Below, in pieces: positions 18,483-27,310 of a stretch of 64,000 nucleotides of DNA. Under the pieces are notes generated by a model. It ran no database searches. It was given only the letters and a program-made list of their open reading frames with translations, and had not been told where the DNA came from. This DNA comes from Fontimonas thermophila. GTDB lineage: Bacteria > Pseudomonadota > Gammaproteobacteria > Nevskiales > Nevskiaceae. The stretch covers positions 62,001 to 126,000 of the forward strand of contig NZ_FOOC01000008.1 in NCBI RefSeq assembly GCF_900113085.1, read 5' to 3'. Position 1 is the first letter of the stretch, and the number at the start of each line of letters is the position of its first letter. The position numbers were made by a program, and so were the translations under genes.

Positions 18483-19471
18483 GCCGGGCCGCGTGGGTGG
18501 TATTGCTGGCGGTGGCCGGCGGCAGCGCATGGGCAGGCGATCCGGCAGCGCTGCTGGTCGAGATGAGCGAGGCGGCACGCAAGGCCAACTATCAGGGTGT
18601 CATCGTTTACCAGACCCGGGATCGCATGGAGACTCTGCGCGTCGTTCATGGTGTGCAGGACGGGCACGAGTTCGAGCGTGTGCAGACCTTGACCGGTGCG
18701 CCGCGCGAGGTGCTCAGGCGCGACGGCAAGGTCATCTGCCTGCTGCCCAAGGACCGCAAGATGACGATCGACCAGCCCACGCCCAAGGGCTTGTTTCCGC
18801 CACTGTCGGCCGAGCGCGTCGCGCAGCTTGCCGAGGTCTATGAGTTCCGCGAGATCGGCGAGGAGCGCATCGCCGGACGTCGTTGCACCGGGCTCGCGAT
18901 CCTGCCCAAGGACCGCTACCGCTATGGTTACGAGATCTGGGCCGACACCCAGACGCGCGTGCCGCTGAAGGTCAACCTGGTCGGGCGCGAGGGCACCGTG
19001 CTCGAGCAGATGATGTTCACCGAGGTCGAGTTCCCGGAGCGCATCGCCATGAGCGCCTTCGATCTCGGCGACGAGGACCAACGGATATCCCCGCCCCAGG
19101 CCGACGCTACCGCTCTTGCGGCCCAGCCGGGCGCATCGGCCGGTCCGACCTGGCGCTTTCGCCAACTGCCGCCGGGATTCCGCGTGACGATGCGCAGCCT
19201 GCGGCCGACAGCGGATGGCAAGGGGTTCGTCGAGCATGTGCTGCTGACCGATGGCCTGTCTGCGGTTTCGGTCTTCAGCACGCACCGCGCGCTGCCGATG
19301 CCACCGTTCGAGGGACAGTCGCGCATGGGTGCGGTGCACGCGTTCGGGCGTATGCTCGGCAGCGTGCACATTACCGTGGTCGGCGAGGCGCCGCCGGAGA
19401 CCGTACGCCTGATCGGTGAGAGCCTGCAGCCGCCGGAGACAGCTCCGCAGCCGGCTGCCGACTCGCCCTGA
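18479..19471 (+). CDS. rseB: Sigma-E regulatory protein RseB (MucB)
   Basis: A 330-residue periplasmic protein with a signal peptide (WVVLLAVAGGSAWAG). The N-terminal LolA-like domain starts at LLVEMSEAARKANYQGVIVY, and the C-terminal domain (about residues 215-320) is the RseB clamp. It binds RseA and blocks its cleavage until it senses stray lipid or LPS. It starts with TTG at 18479, overlapping the rseA stop by four bases (TTGA), so translation is probably coupled. Confidence 0.92.
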   Translation: MSRAAWVVLLAVAGGSAWAGDPAALLVEMSEAARKANYQGVIVYQTRDRMETLRVVHGVQDGHEFERVQTLTGAPREVLRRDGKVICLLPKDRKMTIDQPTPKGLFPPLSAERVAQLAEVYEFREIGEERIAGRRCTGLAILPKDRYRYGYEIWADTQTRVPLKVNLVGREGTVLEQMMFTEVEFPERIAMSAFDLGDEDQRISPPQADATALAAQPGASAGPTWRFRQLPPGFRVTMRSLRPTADGKGFVEHVLLTDGLSAVSVFSTHRALPMPPFEGQSRMGAVHAFGRMLGSVHITVVGEAPPETVRLIGESLQPPETAPQPAADSP

Positions 19472-19501
19472 AGCGCCCCTAAAAGCCCGGACGGCATTTC
19501 C

Positions 19502-19981
19502 GTGATCGAGGAAAAAGCCATCGTCACCCGCACCGATGACGATGCCGTGTGGGTGCGCGCCCTTGGTCCGGAGACCTGCCCGCGGTGCGCCGAGGGCCGC
19601 GGCTGCGGCGGCGGTGTGCTCGGCCGCCTGATCGGACGGCGGCGGCCGGACGTCCTCGTGCGCGGCGTCATCCCGGGTTTGCGCGTCGGCGATGCCGTGA
19701 TCGTCGGGATCGAGGATGGTGTGGTGATGCGCGCCGCGCTATGGGTGTATCTCGTGCCGCTGGCCGGCATGGTGCTCGCGGGCGCTTTCGCCCAGCAGGT
19801 GTTGCAGGCGCACGATGCGCTTGTCGCTGCCTTCGGCCTGGTCGGACTGGCGGGCGGGTTTGCCTGCACCCATGCCGCCGGTCGGCGCGCGGCGGCATCG
19901 CCGGCCTATCGGCCGCTGCTGCTGCGCCGTGCCGCCGCCAGGGCGGCCGATTGCGCGCGCCTGGCGCGCCTGGCCGACTGA
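19502..19981 (+). CDS. rseC: RseC/MucC family protein
   Basis: A 159-residue inner-membrane protein. The N-terminal domain has the conserved cysteines CPRCAEGRGCGGG (about residues 24-36), the family hallmark; two transmembrane helices follow (about residues 77-95 and 103-122). In E. coli RseC is a minor modulator of sigmaE and part of the SoxR-reducing system. It starts with GTG at 19502 (MIEEKAIV), 30 bases after rseB. Confidence 0.87.
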   Translation: MIEEKAIVTRTDDDAVWVRALGPETCPRCAEGRGCGGGVLGRLIGRRRPDVLVRGVIPGLRVGDAVIVGIEDGVVMRAALWVYLVPLAGMVLAGAFAQQVLQAHDALVAAFGLVGLAGGFACTHAAGRRAAASPAYRPLLLRRAAARAADCARLARLAD

Positions 19982-20003
19982 ACATGCTGCGGGTTGGCTG
20001 CGG

Positions 20004-20038
20004 TTTGAATTTCCGCGGCAAATCCTTTGAAATCCGCG
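20004..20038 (+). repeat. Two direct repeats ahead of mucD
   Basis: TTTGAATTTCCGCG (20004-20017) and TTTGAAATCCGCG (20026-20038) are near-identical copies set 22 bases apart, about two helical turns, 37 bases before the mucD start. They could be a regulator site or promoter element for mucD alone. No known motif is recognised. Confidence 0.4.
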
Positions 20039-20074
20039 CTCGACGTTAATTCTTGCGCAGGTCGGGAGTCGATC

Positions 20075-21538
20075 ATGTCGCCAGTCGCCCGCAGCCTGCG
20101 GTGCCTGATGCTCTCTGCCATGTTGCCGCTGGTTGCCTGCGGTCGCGGTGGGGCGCCGGCGCCCGCGGTCACCGGCTATCCGGATTTTGCCGATCTGGTC
20201 GAGCAGGTGTCGCCGGCCGTGGTCAACATCAGCACGGTCGTAGATGCCGCGCCGGCCTCATCCGCGCAGGATGAGCTGCAACCGGATGCGCTGGAAGGCG
20301 CGCCGGAGTGGTTCCGCCGCTTTTTCGAGCGGCAGTTCGAGAACGAACGGGCCGAGGAAGGTCTGATGCCGGATCAGGAATCGCTCGGGTCCGGGTTCAT
20401 TCTCTGGGAGGATGGCTACATCCTGACCAATTACCACGTCATCCGTGGTGCCAAGGAGGTGATCGTGCGCCTGCTCGACCGGCGTCAGTTCACCGCCAAG
20501 CTGGTTGGCAGCGACGAAGCCAGTGATCTTGCGTTGCTGCACATCGATGCCAAGAACCTGCCGGTGGTCAAGCTCGGCGATTCACGCAAGCTGCGGCCGG
20601 GGCAATGGGTGCTTGCGATCGGCTCTCCGTTCGGCTTCGATTATTCGGTGACTGCCGGCATCGTCTCGGCCAAGGGGCGCGCCCTGGTCACCGAGCAGTA
20701 TGTGCCTTTCATCCAGACCGACGTGGCCATCAACCCCGGCAACTCCGGCGGACCATTGTTCAACCTGGCCGGCGAGGTGGTCGGCGTCAATTCGCAGATT
20801 TACTCCCAGTCCGGGGGGTATCAAGGCGTATCGTTCTCGATCCCGATCGATGTCGCCGCCAAGGTGGCGCGCCAGCTCCGCGACACCGGTACGGTTACGC
20901 GGGGATGGCTCGGTGTTGTCGTCCAGGAGGTGGATCGCGATCTCGCCCAGCAATTCGGCATGGACAAGGCCGAAGGCGCGCTGGTGGCACGCGTGCTGCC
21001 GGACAGTCCCGCCGAGAAGGCCGGTCTGCGTGAAGGCGACGTGATTCTGCGTTACAACGGCGAGCCGCTGCCGAGTTCCTCGAGCCTGCCCCATATGGTC
21101 GGCATCACCGATCCAGGCGAGATCGCGACGCTCGACATCGTGCGCGGCGGCAAGCCGCTGACGCTCAAGATCGAGGTCGGCACGCTGCGCGCCGAGCCGC
21201 CGCCGGGGGCCGCGCCACCGCCGGCCACTCCACCCGGCGAGAAGCTCGGACTGAGCGTGCGTCCGCTGACCGACGAGGAGCGCCGCTTTGCGCAAGTCGT
21301 CGGCGGCGGGCTGATGATCACCGAGGTGCGCGATGGGCCTGCCGCCCGTGCAGGTGTGCGCCCCGGCGATGTGTTGATCCAGCTCGCCGGTCAGGAAGTC
21401 GACAGCGTCAGCCGTTACCGCGAGGTCGTGGACCGGCTGACGCCGGGCCAGACGGTGGCGGTGCTGGTCCAGCGCCGCGGTGCGCCGCTGTTCCTGGCGC
21501 TCGACGTCCCTGCGCCGGCACCGGCCGGATCACCATGA
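20075..21538 (+). CDS. mucD: DegP/MucD-type periplasmic serine protease
   Basis: A 487-residue HtrA-family protease/chaperone. The signal sequence ends in a lipobox-like LVAC. Catalytic residues: H in TNYHVIRG, D in SDLALLHID, S in NPGNSGGPLF. Two PDZ domains follow, starting about residues 265 and 385. The ATG at 20075 is chosen for its GGGAG and its signal peptide; the in-frame TTG at 20027 is less likely. It degrades misfolded envelope proteins and closes the sigmaE operon as in Pseudomonas algU-mucABCD. The possible lipoprotein anchor is inferred from the sequence only. Confidence 0.94.
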   Translation: MSPVARSLRCLMLSAMLPLVACGRGGAPAPAVTGYPDFADLVEQVSPAVVNISTVVDAAPASSAQDELQPDALEGAPEWFRRFFERQFENERAEEGLMPDQESLGSGFILWEDGYILTNYHVIRGAKEVIVRLLDRRQFTAKLVGSDEASDLALLHIDAKNLPVVKLGDSRKLRPGQWVLAIGSPFGFDYSVTAGIVSAKGRALVTEQYVPFIQTDVAINPGNSGGPLFNLAGEVVGVNSQIYSQSGGYQGVSFSIPIDVAAKVARQLRDTGTVTRGWLGVVVQEVDRDLAQQFGMDKAEGALVARVLPDSPAEKAGLREGDVILRYNGEPLPSSSSLPHMVGITDPGEIATLDIVRGGKPLTLKIEVGTLRAEPPPGAAPPPATPPGEKLGLSVRPLTDEERRFAQVVGGGLMITEVRDGPAARAGVRPGDVLIQLAGQEVDSVSRYREVVDRLTPGQTVAVLVQRRGAPLFLALDVPAPAPAGSP

Positions 21539-21810
21539 GTCCGCGTCGTTACTTGCTGCTCGGCCGACCCGGCTGTCACCTCTGCGAGGATTTCGCAGCG
21601 GCGCTGCACGCATATCTCGGTGACGCCGCCACGGTCGAGCATGCCTGTGTCGATGATCGTGCCGAGTGGCGCATGCGCTACGGCCGGCGGATTCCGGTTT
21701 TGCTCGACGAGGCCGGCACGGTGGTGGCGGAAGGCCATTTCGACCCGGCAGCGTTGCGCAGCGGCGGGCAGGGGAGCGCCCGGTCGCCCAAAGGCGCGGC
21801 GTGGTCCTGA
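21535..21810 (+). CDS. Glutaredoxin-like protein (DUF836 type)
   Basis: A 91-residue thioredoxin-fold protein with the redox pair in GRPGCHLCEDF near the N-terminus and the cis-proline motif RIPVLLDE. Family members are glutaredoxin-like proteins of about 80 residues with unknown substrate. The start overlaps the mucD stop (ATGA), so it is likely translated from the same transcript. The last ~20 residues (SGGQGSARSPKGAAWS) are low-complexity. Confidence 0.8.
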   Translation: MSPRRYLLLGRPGCHLCEDFAAALHAYLGDAATVEHACVDDRAEWRMRYGRRIPVLLDEAGTVVAEGHFDPAALRSGGQGSARSPKGAAWS

Positions 21811-21846
21811 TCGTTCGGTATACTTCGCGGCCCTCCGGGCCACCCC

Positions 21847-23649
21847 ATGAAGCAAGACAACATCCGCAATTTCTGCATCATCGCGCACATCGACCACGGC
21901 AAGTCGACCCTCGCCGACCGGTTCATCCAGCTCACCGGAGGGTTGGAGCAGCGCGAGATGACCGAGCAGGTGCTCGACAACAATCCGATCGAGCGTGAAC
22001 GTGGCATCACGATCAAGGCGCAGGCGGTGCAGCTGCATTACCGCGCCAAGAACGGCGAGCTCTACCAGTTCAACCTGATCGACACCCCCGGGCATGTCGA
22101 TTTCTCTTACGAGGTGTCGCGCTCGCTCGCGGCCTGCGAGGGCGCTTTGCTCGTGGTCGATGCCTCGCAGGGAGTCGAGGCACAGTCGGTCGCCAACTGC
22201 TACACGGCGATCGAACAGAATCTCGAGGTGCTGCCGGTTCTCAACAAGATCGATTTGCAGAATGCCGAACCCGAGCGCGTCTGCGAGGAGATCGAGCAGA
22301 TCATCGGCATTCCTGCGGCCGATGCCCTGCGCATCTCCGCAAAGACTGGTCTCAACGTGCCGGATTTGCTCGAGGCCGTCGTGCACAAGCTGCCGCCGCC
22401 CAAGGGCGATCCGGATGGCTGCCTGCAGGCGCTGATCGTCGATTCCTGGTTCGATAACTATCTCGGTGTGGTGTCGCTGGTGCGCGTGGTCAACGGCTCA
22501 CTCAAGAAGGGTGAGAAGATCCGCGTCATGTCCACCGGACGCGACTACGAAGTCACCATGCTCGGTGTCCACACGCCCAAGCGCGTGTTCAAGGACCGAC
22601 TCGACTGTGGCGAGGTCGGTTTCGTCGTCGCCGGCATCAAGGACATTTTCGGAGCGCCAGTGGGTGATACGCTGACGCTGGCTGCGCGTCCGTGCGATGC
22701 GCCGCTGCCCGGTTTCCGGCAGGTGCAGCCGCGCGTCTTTGCCGGCATGTTCCCGGTCGATGCCGATGATTTCGAGGACTTCCGCGAATCACTGCAAAAG
22801 CTGCGCCTGAACGATTCCGCCTTGCAGTTCGAACCGGAGAATTCGACCGCTCTGGGCTTTGGCTTTCGCATCGGCTTTCTGGGCATGCTGCACATGGACA
22901 TTGTCCAGGAGCGGCTCGAGCGCGAGTATGGCCTCAATCTGATCACGACGGCGCCGTCGGTCGTTTACGAAGTGCTCAAGACCAATGGCGAGGTCATCCG
23001 CATCGACAATCCGGCCAAGCTGCCAGAGCCGGGATCGATTGCGGAGATCCGCGAGCCGATCATCAGCGCGCGCATCCTGATGCCGCCGGATCATGTCGGT
23101 GCGGTGATGCAGCTGTGCATGGAAAAACGCGGCGTGCAGAAGAACCTGCGCTATCTGGGATCGCAGGTCCAGATGGAAGTGGAAATGCCGCTGGCCGAGA
23201 TCGTGCTCGACTTTTTCGATCGGCTGAAAAGCGTTTCCCGCGGTTTTGCCTCGTTCGAATACGAGTTCTTGCGTTTCCAGGCCGCAGACCTGGTCAAGCT
23301 CGACGTGCTCGTCAACGGCGACCGCGTCGATGCGCTGGCGAGCATCGTCCACCGCGACGCGGCGTATCCGCGCGGCCGCGATCTGTGCGAACGCATGCAG
23401 GAAGTCATCCACCGCCAGATGTTCGACATCGCGATCCAGGCGGCGATCGGCTCCAAGATCATCGCCCGCACGACGGTCAAGGCCCTGCGCAAAGACGTGC
23501 TCGCGAAGTGTTACGGCGGCGACGTCAGTCGCAAGCGCAAGCTGCTGGAGAAGCAGAAAGAGGGCAAGAAGCGCATGAAGGCGGTCGGCAACGTCGAGAT
23601 TCCGCAGGAGGCTTTCCTCGCGGTACTCGGGGTCGACCGGAAAAAGTGA
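21847..23649 (+). CDS. lepA: Elongation factor 4 (LepA)
   Basis: A 600-residue translational GTPase that back-translocates or remodels ribosomes. GTPase motifs: [13 protein letters not shown] (G1), IDTPGHVDF (G3) and NKIDL (G4). The C-terminal LepA-specific domain ends with [19 protein letters not shown], the highly conserved EF4 tail. Length is standard. It is followed 88 bases later by lepB, as in most proteobacteria. Confidence 0.98.
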   Translation: MKQDNIRNFCIIAHIDHGKSTLADRFIQLTGGLEQREMTEQVLDNNPIERERGITIKAQAVQLHYRAKNGELYQFNLIDTPGHVDFSYEVSRSLAACEGALLVVDASQGVEAQSVANCYTAIEQNLEVLPVLNKIDLQNAEPERVCEEIEQIIGIPAADALRISAKTGLNVPDLLEAVVHKLPPPKGDPDGCLQALIVDSWFDNYLGVVSLVRVVNGSLKKGEKIRVMSTGRDYEVTMLGVHTPKRVFKDRLDCGEVGFVVAGIKDIFGAPVGDTLTLAARPCDAPLPGFRQVQPRVFAGMFPVDADDFEDFRESLQKLRLNDSALQFEPENSTALGFGFRIGFLGMLHMDIVQERLEREYGLNLITTAPSVVYEVLKTNGEVIRIDNPAKLPEPGSIAEIREPIISARILMPPDHVGAVMQLCMEKRGVQKNLRYLGSQVQMEVEMPLAEIVLDFFDRLKSVSRGFASFEYEFLRFQAADLVKLDVLVNGDRVDALASIVHRDAAYPRGRDLCERMQEVIHRQMFDIAIQAAIGSKIIARTTVKALRKDVLAKCYGGDVSRKRKLLEKQKEGKKRMKAVGNVEIPQEAFLAVLGVDRKK

Positions 23650-23737
23650 GGGACATGGATATCCGCGCAAATGCGCAAAGCTGCCCGGCGCGGGATTTGT
23701 GCGCCGTGGCGTCCAGACCAGCATCGGACCGTCGCCA

Positions 23738-24520
23738 ATGAACGACTTTCACATCGACTTCGCCGTCATTCTGACCGCCCTGACGCTGTTCACCGGCGTG
23801 TTCTGGGCGCTGGAGAAATGGGTGCTGGCGCCGCGGCGCGCCGGTCGTCCCGACGCACGGCCCAACGGTTTCATCGACTTCTGCCAGTCGTTCTTTCCGG
23901 TGATCCTGATCGTGCTGCTGTTGCGCTCGTTCGTCGTCGAACCGTTTCGCATCCCCTCCGGCTCGATGATCCCGACTCTGCTCGTCGGGGATTTCATCCT
24001 CGTCAACAAATTCGCCTACGGCCTGCGCGATCCGGTGTTTCATTACAAGTTCGTCGAGGTGGGCAAACCGCAGCGCGGCGACATCGTCGTGTTCCGCTGG
24101 CCGGTCGATCCGAGCAAGGATTTCATCAAGCGCATCGTCGGCCTGCCGGGCGATCACATCGCCTATCGCGACAAGCGTCTGTACGTCAACGGCGAGCCGG
24201 TGTCGCTGGAGCCGGCCGGTGTCTATACTGCGCCGGGGTTGCCGCCGCCGGGCGTGGTTTACCGGCTCACGGAAAACCTGACCGGCGTCGAGCACCACGT
24301 GCTGGTCAACCCGGCGCGGCCGGCGGATGATTTCGAGTTCGTCGTACCACCGGGCGAGTATTTCGCGATGGGCGACAACCGCGACGGTTCCGACGACAGC
24401 CGCCGCTGGGGAACGGTGCCGGAGCGCAATCTGGTGGGCAAGGCATTTTTCATCTGGATGTCCTGGGATGGTGACCGCATGCGTATCGACTTTTCGCGCA
24501 TCGGCATGCGTATCCGCTAG
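23738..24520 (+). CDS. lepB: Signal peptidase I
   Basis: A 260-residue inner-membrane protease that removes signal peptides. Two N-terminal membrane segments are visible (about residues 8-25 and 52-68). The catalytic serine lies in RIPSGSMIPTL and the general-base lysine in FIKRIVGLPGD; GEYFAMGDNRDGSDDSR is the conserved box E. The ATG at 23738 (MNDFHIDFA) is chosen; a longer in-frame reading adds 13 residues without support. Part of lepA-lepB-DUF4845-rnc-era-recO. Confidence 0.97.
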   Translation: MNDFHIDFAVILTALTLFTGVFWALEKWVLAPRRAGRPDARPNGFIDFCQSFFPVILIVLLLRSFVVEPFRIPSGSMIPTLLVGDFILVNKFAYGLRDPVFHYKFVEVGKPQRGDIVVFRWPVDPSKDFIKRIVGLPGDHIAYRDKRLYVNGEPVSLEPAGVYTAPGLPPPGVVYRLTENLTGVEHHVLVNPARPADDFEFVVPPGEYFAMGDNRDGSDDSRRWGTVPERNLVGKAFFIWMSWDGDRMRIDFSRIGMRIR

Positions 24521-24555
24521 GACTTACGGTGTATCGAGGAGAACAGGGGATCGAT

Positions 24556-24939
24556 ATGCACACGCGCAACCGTCAACGGGGTCTGGGCTGGTTTGGCCTG
24601 CTGTTCGTGCTGGCCGTGGTCGCCTTCGTCGCGATCGTCGTCGTCAAGTGTCTGCCGATCTATCTCAACCAGATGAAGATCGCCAGTTCGATCAACAAGG
24701 TCGCCGCCGATCCGGGGAACGGCCAGGCGGAGATCGGGGAGCTGCGCAAGGATTTGCAACGCTACTGGGATATCGAAGACATCAAGTATCTCGAGCCGCG
24801 CGACGTCAAGATCAAACGCACACAAAGCGGCCGCTTCCTCAGCTACGAGTATGAAGCCCGCGAGCATCTGTTCTACAACATCTCGATCGTCATCTCTTTT
24901 GCCGGCGACGTGCCGCTGGCCAATCTCAGCACACAGTGA
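24556..24939 (+). CDS. DUF4845 single-pass membrane protein
   Basis: A 127-residue protein with one N-terminal membrane segment (WFGLLFVLAVVAFVAIVVV) after a short charged leader with QRGLGW, a pattern reminiscent of type IV pilin-like N-termini, and a small periplasmic domain containing KCLPIYLNQMKI. This family sits between lepB and rnc in many gamma- and betaproteobacteria; its function is not known. The ATG at 24556 has AGGGGA upstream; an in-frame GTG at 24529 is the alternative. The stop lies one base before the rnc TTG start. Confidence 0.83.
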   Translation: MHTRNRQRGLGWFGLLFVLAVVAFVAIVVVKCLPIYLNQMKIASSINKVAADPGNGQAEIGELRKDLQRYWDIEDIKYLEPRDVKIKRTQSGRFLSYEYEAREHLFYNISIVISFAGDVPLANLSTQ

Positions 24940-24940
24940 C

Positions 24941-25630
24941 TTGAACGCATCGCTCGAAGTTTTGCAGGAGCATCTGGGGCACCGTTTCACCGACACCGGC
25001 CTGCTGGAACGTGCGCTGTCGCACCGCAGCCTGGGAGTGCGCAATAACGAGCGCCTCGAGTTTTTGGGTGATGCGCTGATCAACTTCGTCGCCGCCGATG
25101 CGCTGTACGCCGCCCGGCCGACGGCCGAGGAAGGTGCGTTGTCGCGGCTGCGCGCCAGCCTCGTGCGCGAGGCCGCGCTGGCGCGTATCGCACGCGACCT
25201 GGATCTGGGTGCGGTGATCCGACTGGGCGAGAGTGAACTCAAGAGCGGCGGTTTTCGCCGCGATTCGATACTGGCCGATGCCGTCGAAGCCATTCTCGGT
25301 GCGGTTTATCTCGATGGCGGTTTTGCCGCGGCACGGGCGGTTGCCCTGCGCTTGCTCCAGCCCTTGATCGCCGAGCTGCCGGATGCCGAGCAGCTCAAGG
25401 ATGCGAAGACACGTCTGCAGGAATGGCTGCAGGCGCGCTCCCGCCCGCTGCCGCGTTATGAAGTCCTCGCCGAGGAAGGCCCGCCGCATGCGCGTCGTTT
25501 CCACGTCTGCTGTGTCCTGCCCGACACGGCGGAGCAGACACGGGCCGAGGGGCCGAGCCGCCGCAGCGCCGAGCAGCAGGCCGCCGAGGCGATGCTGCAG
25601 CGTCTCGAAGCAGGGGTGGCCGATGCGTAG
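24941..25630 (+). CDS. rnc: Ribonuclease III
   Basis: A 229-residue double-stranded RNA endonuclease. The catalytic signature NERLEFLGDA is near residue 40 and the second acidic cluster DAVEAILGAVYLDGG near residue 110; a dsRNA-binding domain occupies about residues 150-225. No ATG fits: the frame begins at TTG 24941 (LNASLEVLQEHLGHRF), one base after the upstream stop, so TTG is the likely start. The 3' end overlaps era by eight bases. It matures rRNA and regulates mRNAs. Confidence 0.95.
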   Translation: MNASLEVLQEHLGHRFTDTGLLERALSHRSLGVRNNERLEFLGDALINFVAADALYAARPTAEEGALSRLRASLVREAALARIARDLDLGAVIRLGESELKSGGFRRDSILADAVEAILGAVYLDGGFAAARAVALRLLQPLIAELPDAEQLKDAKTRLQEWLQARSRPLPRYEVLAEEGPPHARRFHVCCVLPDTAEQTRAEGPSRRSAEQQAAEAMLQRLEAGVADA

Positions 25631-26510
25631 CGGCGTCGTCACCATCGCGGGCCGGCCCAACGTCGGCAAGTCCTCGCTGCTCAATGCGCTGGTCGGGCGC
25701 AAGGTCAGCATCGTTTCGCACAAGCCGCAGACGACGCGGCACCGCATCCAGGGCGTACTGCATCGCGGCGAGGATCAGATCGTGTTCGTCGATACGCCGG
25801 GTCTGCACCGCCTGCAGAAGCGCGCGCTCAACCGCGCGATGAACGAGGCGGCGGCGGGTGCCTTGCGCGATGTCGATCTGGTGCTGTTCGTGGTCGAGGC
25901 CGGGCGCTGGACCGATGAGGATCAGGCCGTGCTCGAACGTCTGGCCGGTAACGCGGTGCCGGTCGGGCTCGTCGTCAACAAGATCGACCGTCTCAAGAAC
26001 CGCGAGCTGCTGCTGCCCGAGCTGCAGCGCCTCAGCGCGATGCGCGAGTATGCGTTCGTGGTGCCGGTGTCGGCGACACGTCAGGAGAATCTCGCGCCGT
26101 TGATCGACGAGATTCTCCGCCATTTGCCGGAGGGGCCGCCGCTGTATCCGCCGGGGCAGGTGGTGGCCCATGACGATGCGTTCACCGTTGCCGAGATCGT
26201 GCGCGAGAAGCTGATCCACCATCTGCACGAGGAACTACCGTACGCACTCACCGTCGAGGTCGAGCACTACGAACGCGAGGGCAATCTCGACCGCATCAGC
26301 GCGGTGATCTGGGTCGAGCGTGAAGGGCAGAAAAAAATCGTCATCGGTGAGAACGGACAGACGCTGAAAAAAGTCGGCACGGCGGCACGGCGCGAGCTGG
26401 AGTTGATCTTCGGACGCAAGATTTTCCTCAAGCTCTGGTGCAAGGTGCGCGAAAACTGGAGCGACGATCCCAAGGCGCTGCGCCGTTTCGGTCTGATTGG
26501 GCACGACTGA
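25623..26510 (+). CDS. era: GTPase Era
   Basis: A 295-residue ribosome-assembly GTPase. G1 is GRPNVGKSSLLNAL, the switch region has KPQTTRHRIQG, G3 is DTPGLH and G4 NKIDRLK. The C-terminal KH domain holds GENGQTLKKVGTAARRELE and binds the 3' end of 16S rRNA. It overlaps rnc by eight bases and is followed by recO after 12. Confidence 0.97.
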   Translation: MRSGVVTIAGRPNVGKSSLLNALVGRKVSIVSHKPQTTRHRIQGVLHRGEDQIVFVDTPGLHRLQKRALNRAMNEAAAGALRDVDLVLFVVEAGRWTDEDQAVLERLAGNAVPVGLVVNKIDRLKNRELLLPELQRLSAMREYAFVVPVSATRQENLAPLIDEILRHLPEGPPLYPPGQVVAHDDAFTVAEIVREKLIHHLHEELPYALTVEVEHYEREGNLDRISAVIWVEREGQKKIVIGENGQTLKKVGTAARRELELIFGRKIFLKLWCKVRENWSDDPKALRRFGLIGHD

Positions 26511-26522
26511 CCGGCGGCGGGG

Positions 26523-27206
26523 ATGGCGCGGACCGTCCAGCTCGAAGCGGCCCATCTGCTCGCCGTGCGGCCTTACGGCGACAGCAGCCTCTTGCTCGAA
26601 GCCTTCACTGCGGCCCATGGGCGGATCGGGCTCATCGCGCGGGGCGCGCGCGCGCCCCGCTCCCGGCTGCGCGGCGTGCTGCAGCCGTTCGCACCGCTGC
26701 TGTTGTCGTGGCGCCTGTCGGGCGAACTGGGCACGCTCACTGGCGCGGAGGCGCAGGCGCCGCCGGTCTTGCTCACCGGCGAGCGCACGTTCTTCGGCTG
26801 GTATATGAACGAGTTGATTCTGCGCCTGCTGCAGCGTCACGACGCCCATCCGCGTCTGTATGCGGTCTATGCGGCGCTGCTGCCGGAACTCGCCGGCAGC
26901 GAGACGGATGCGGAGATCGCGTTGCGGTTGTTCGAGAAACGCCTGCTCGCTGATATCGGATACGGCTTGCATCTGGATGCCGATCTCGATCCTGCACGGC
27001 ATTACCGCTACGACTGGGAGCGCGGGCCGGTCGTCGATTCCCAGGGCTATGCCGGAGCGAGCCTGATCGCGCTGCGCGACGAGCGTCTCGACGATGAGAC
27101 CAGCCGCCGCGATGCACGGCATCTGCTGCGCGCGGCGATCCGCCGCCAGCTCGGTGGCCGCGAGCTGCAGGCCGCGGCGTTGTTGCGTCAGCTGCGTGGC
27201 ACCTGA
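26523..27206 (+). CDS. recO: DNA repair protein RecO
   Basis: A 227-residue recombination mediator. The N-terminal OB fold begins VQLEAAHLLAVRPYGDSSLLLEAFT with ARGARAPRSRLRGVLQPF, typical of RecO; a helical C-terminal domain follows. With RecF/RecR it loads RecA onto SSB-coated DNA. It is the last gene of the lepA-recO run; pdxJ, which often follows, is absent here. Confidence 0.93.
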   Translation: MARTVQLEAAHLLAVRPYGDSSLLLEAFTAAHGRIGLIARGARAPRSRLRGVLQPFAPLLLSWRLSGELGTLTGAEAQAPPVLLTGERTFFGWYMNELILRLLQRHDAHPRLYAVYAALLPELAGSETDAEIALRLFEKRLLADIGYGLHLDADLDPARHYRYDWERGPVVDSQGYAGASLIALRDERLDDETSRRDARHLLRAAIRRQLGGRELQAAALLRQLRGT

Positions 27207-27310
27207 GTTGCGCTGCCGTAGGCTGGGCCGTCGTTAAGGCGATCGAGGCGCTGTCGGCTACAAGCCGCAGGCGCTACGCTGTGCGCGGGAAGACCAGCCA
27301 GGGGAGCTCC

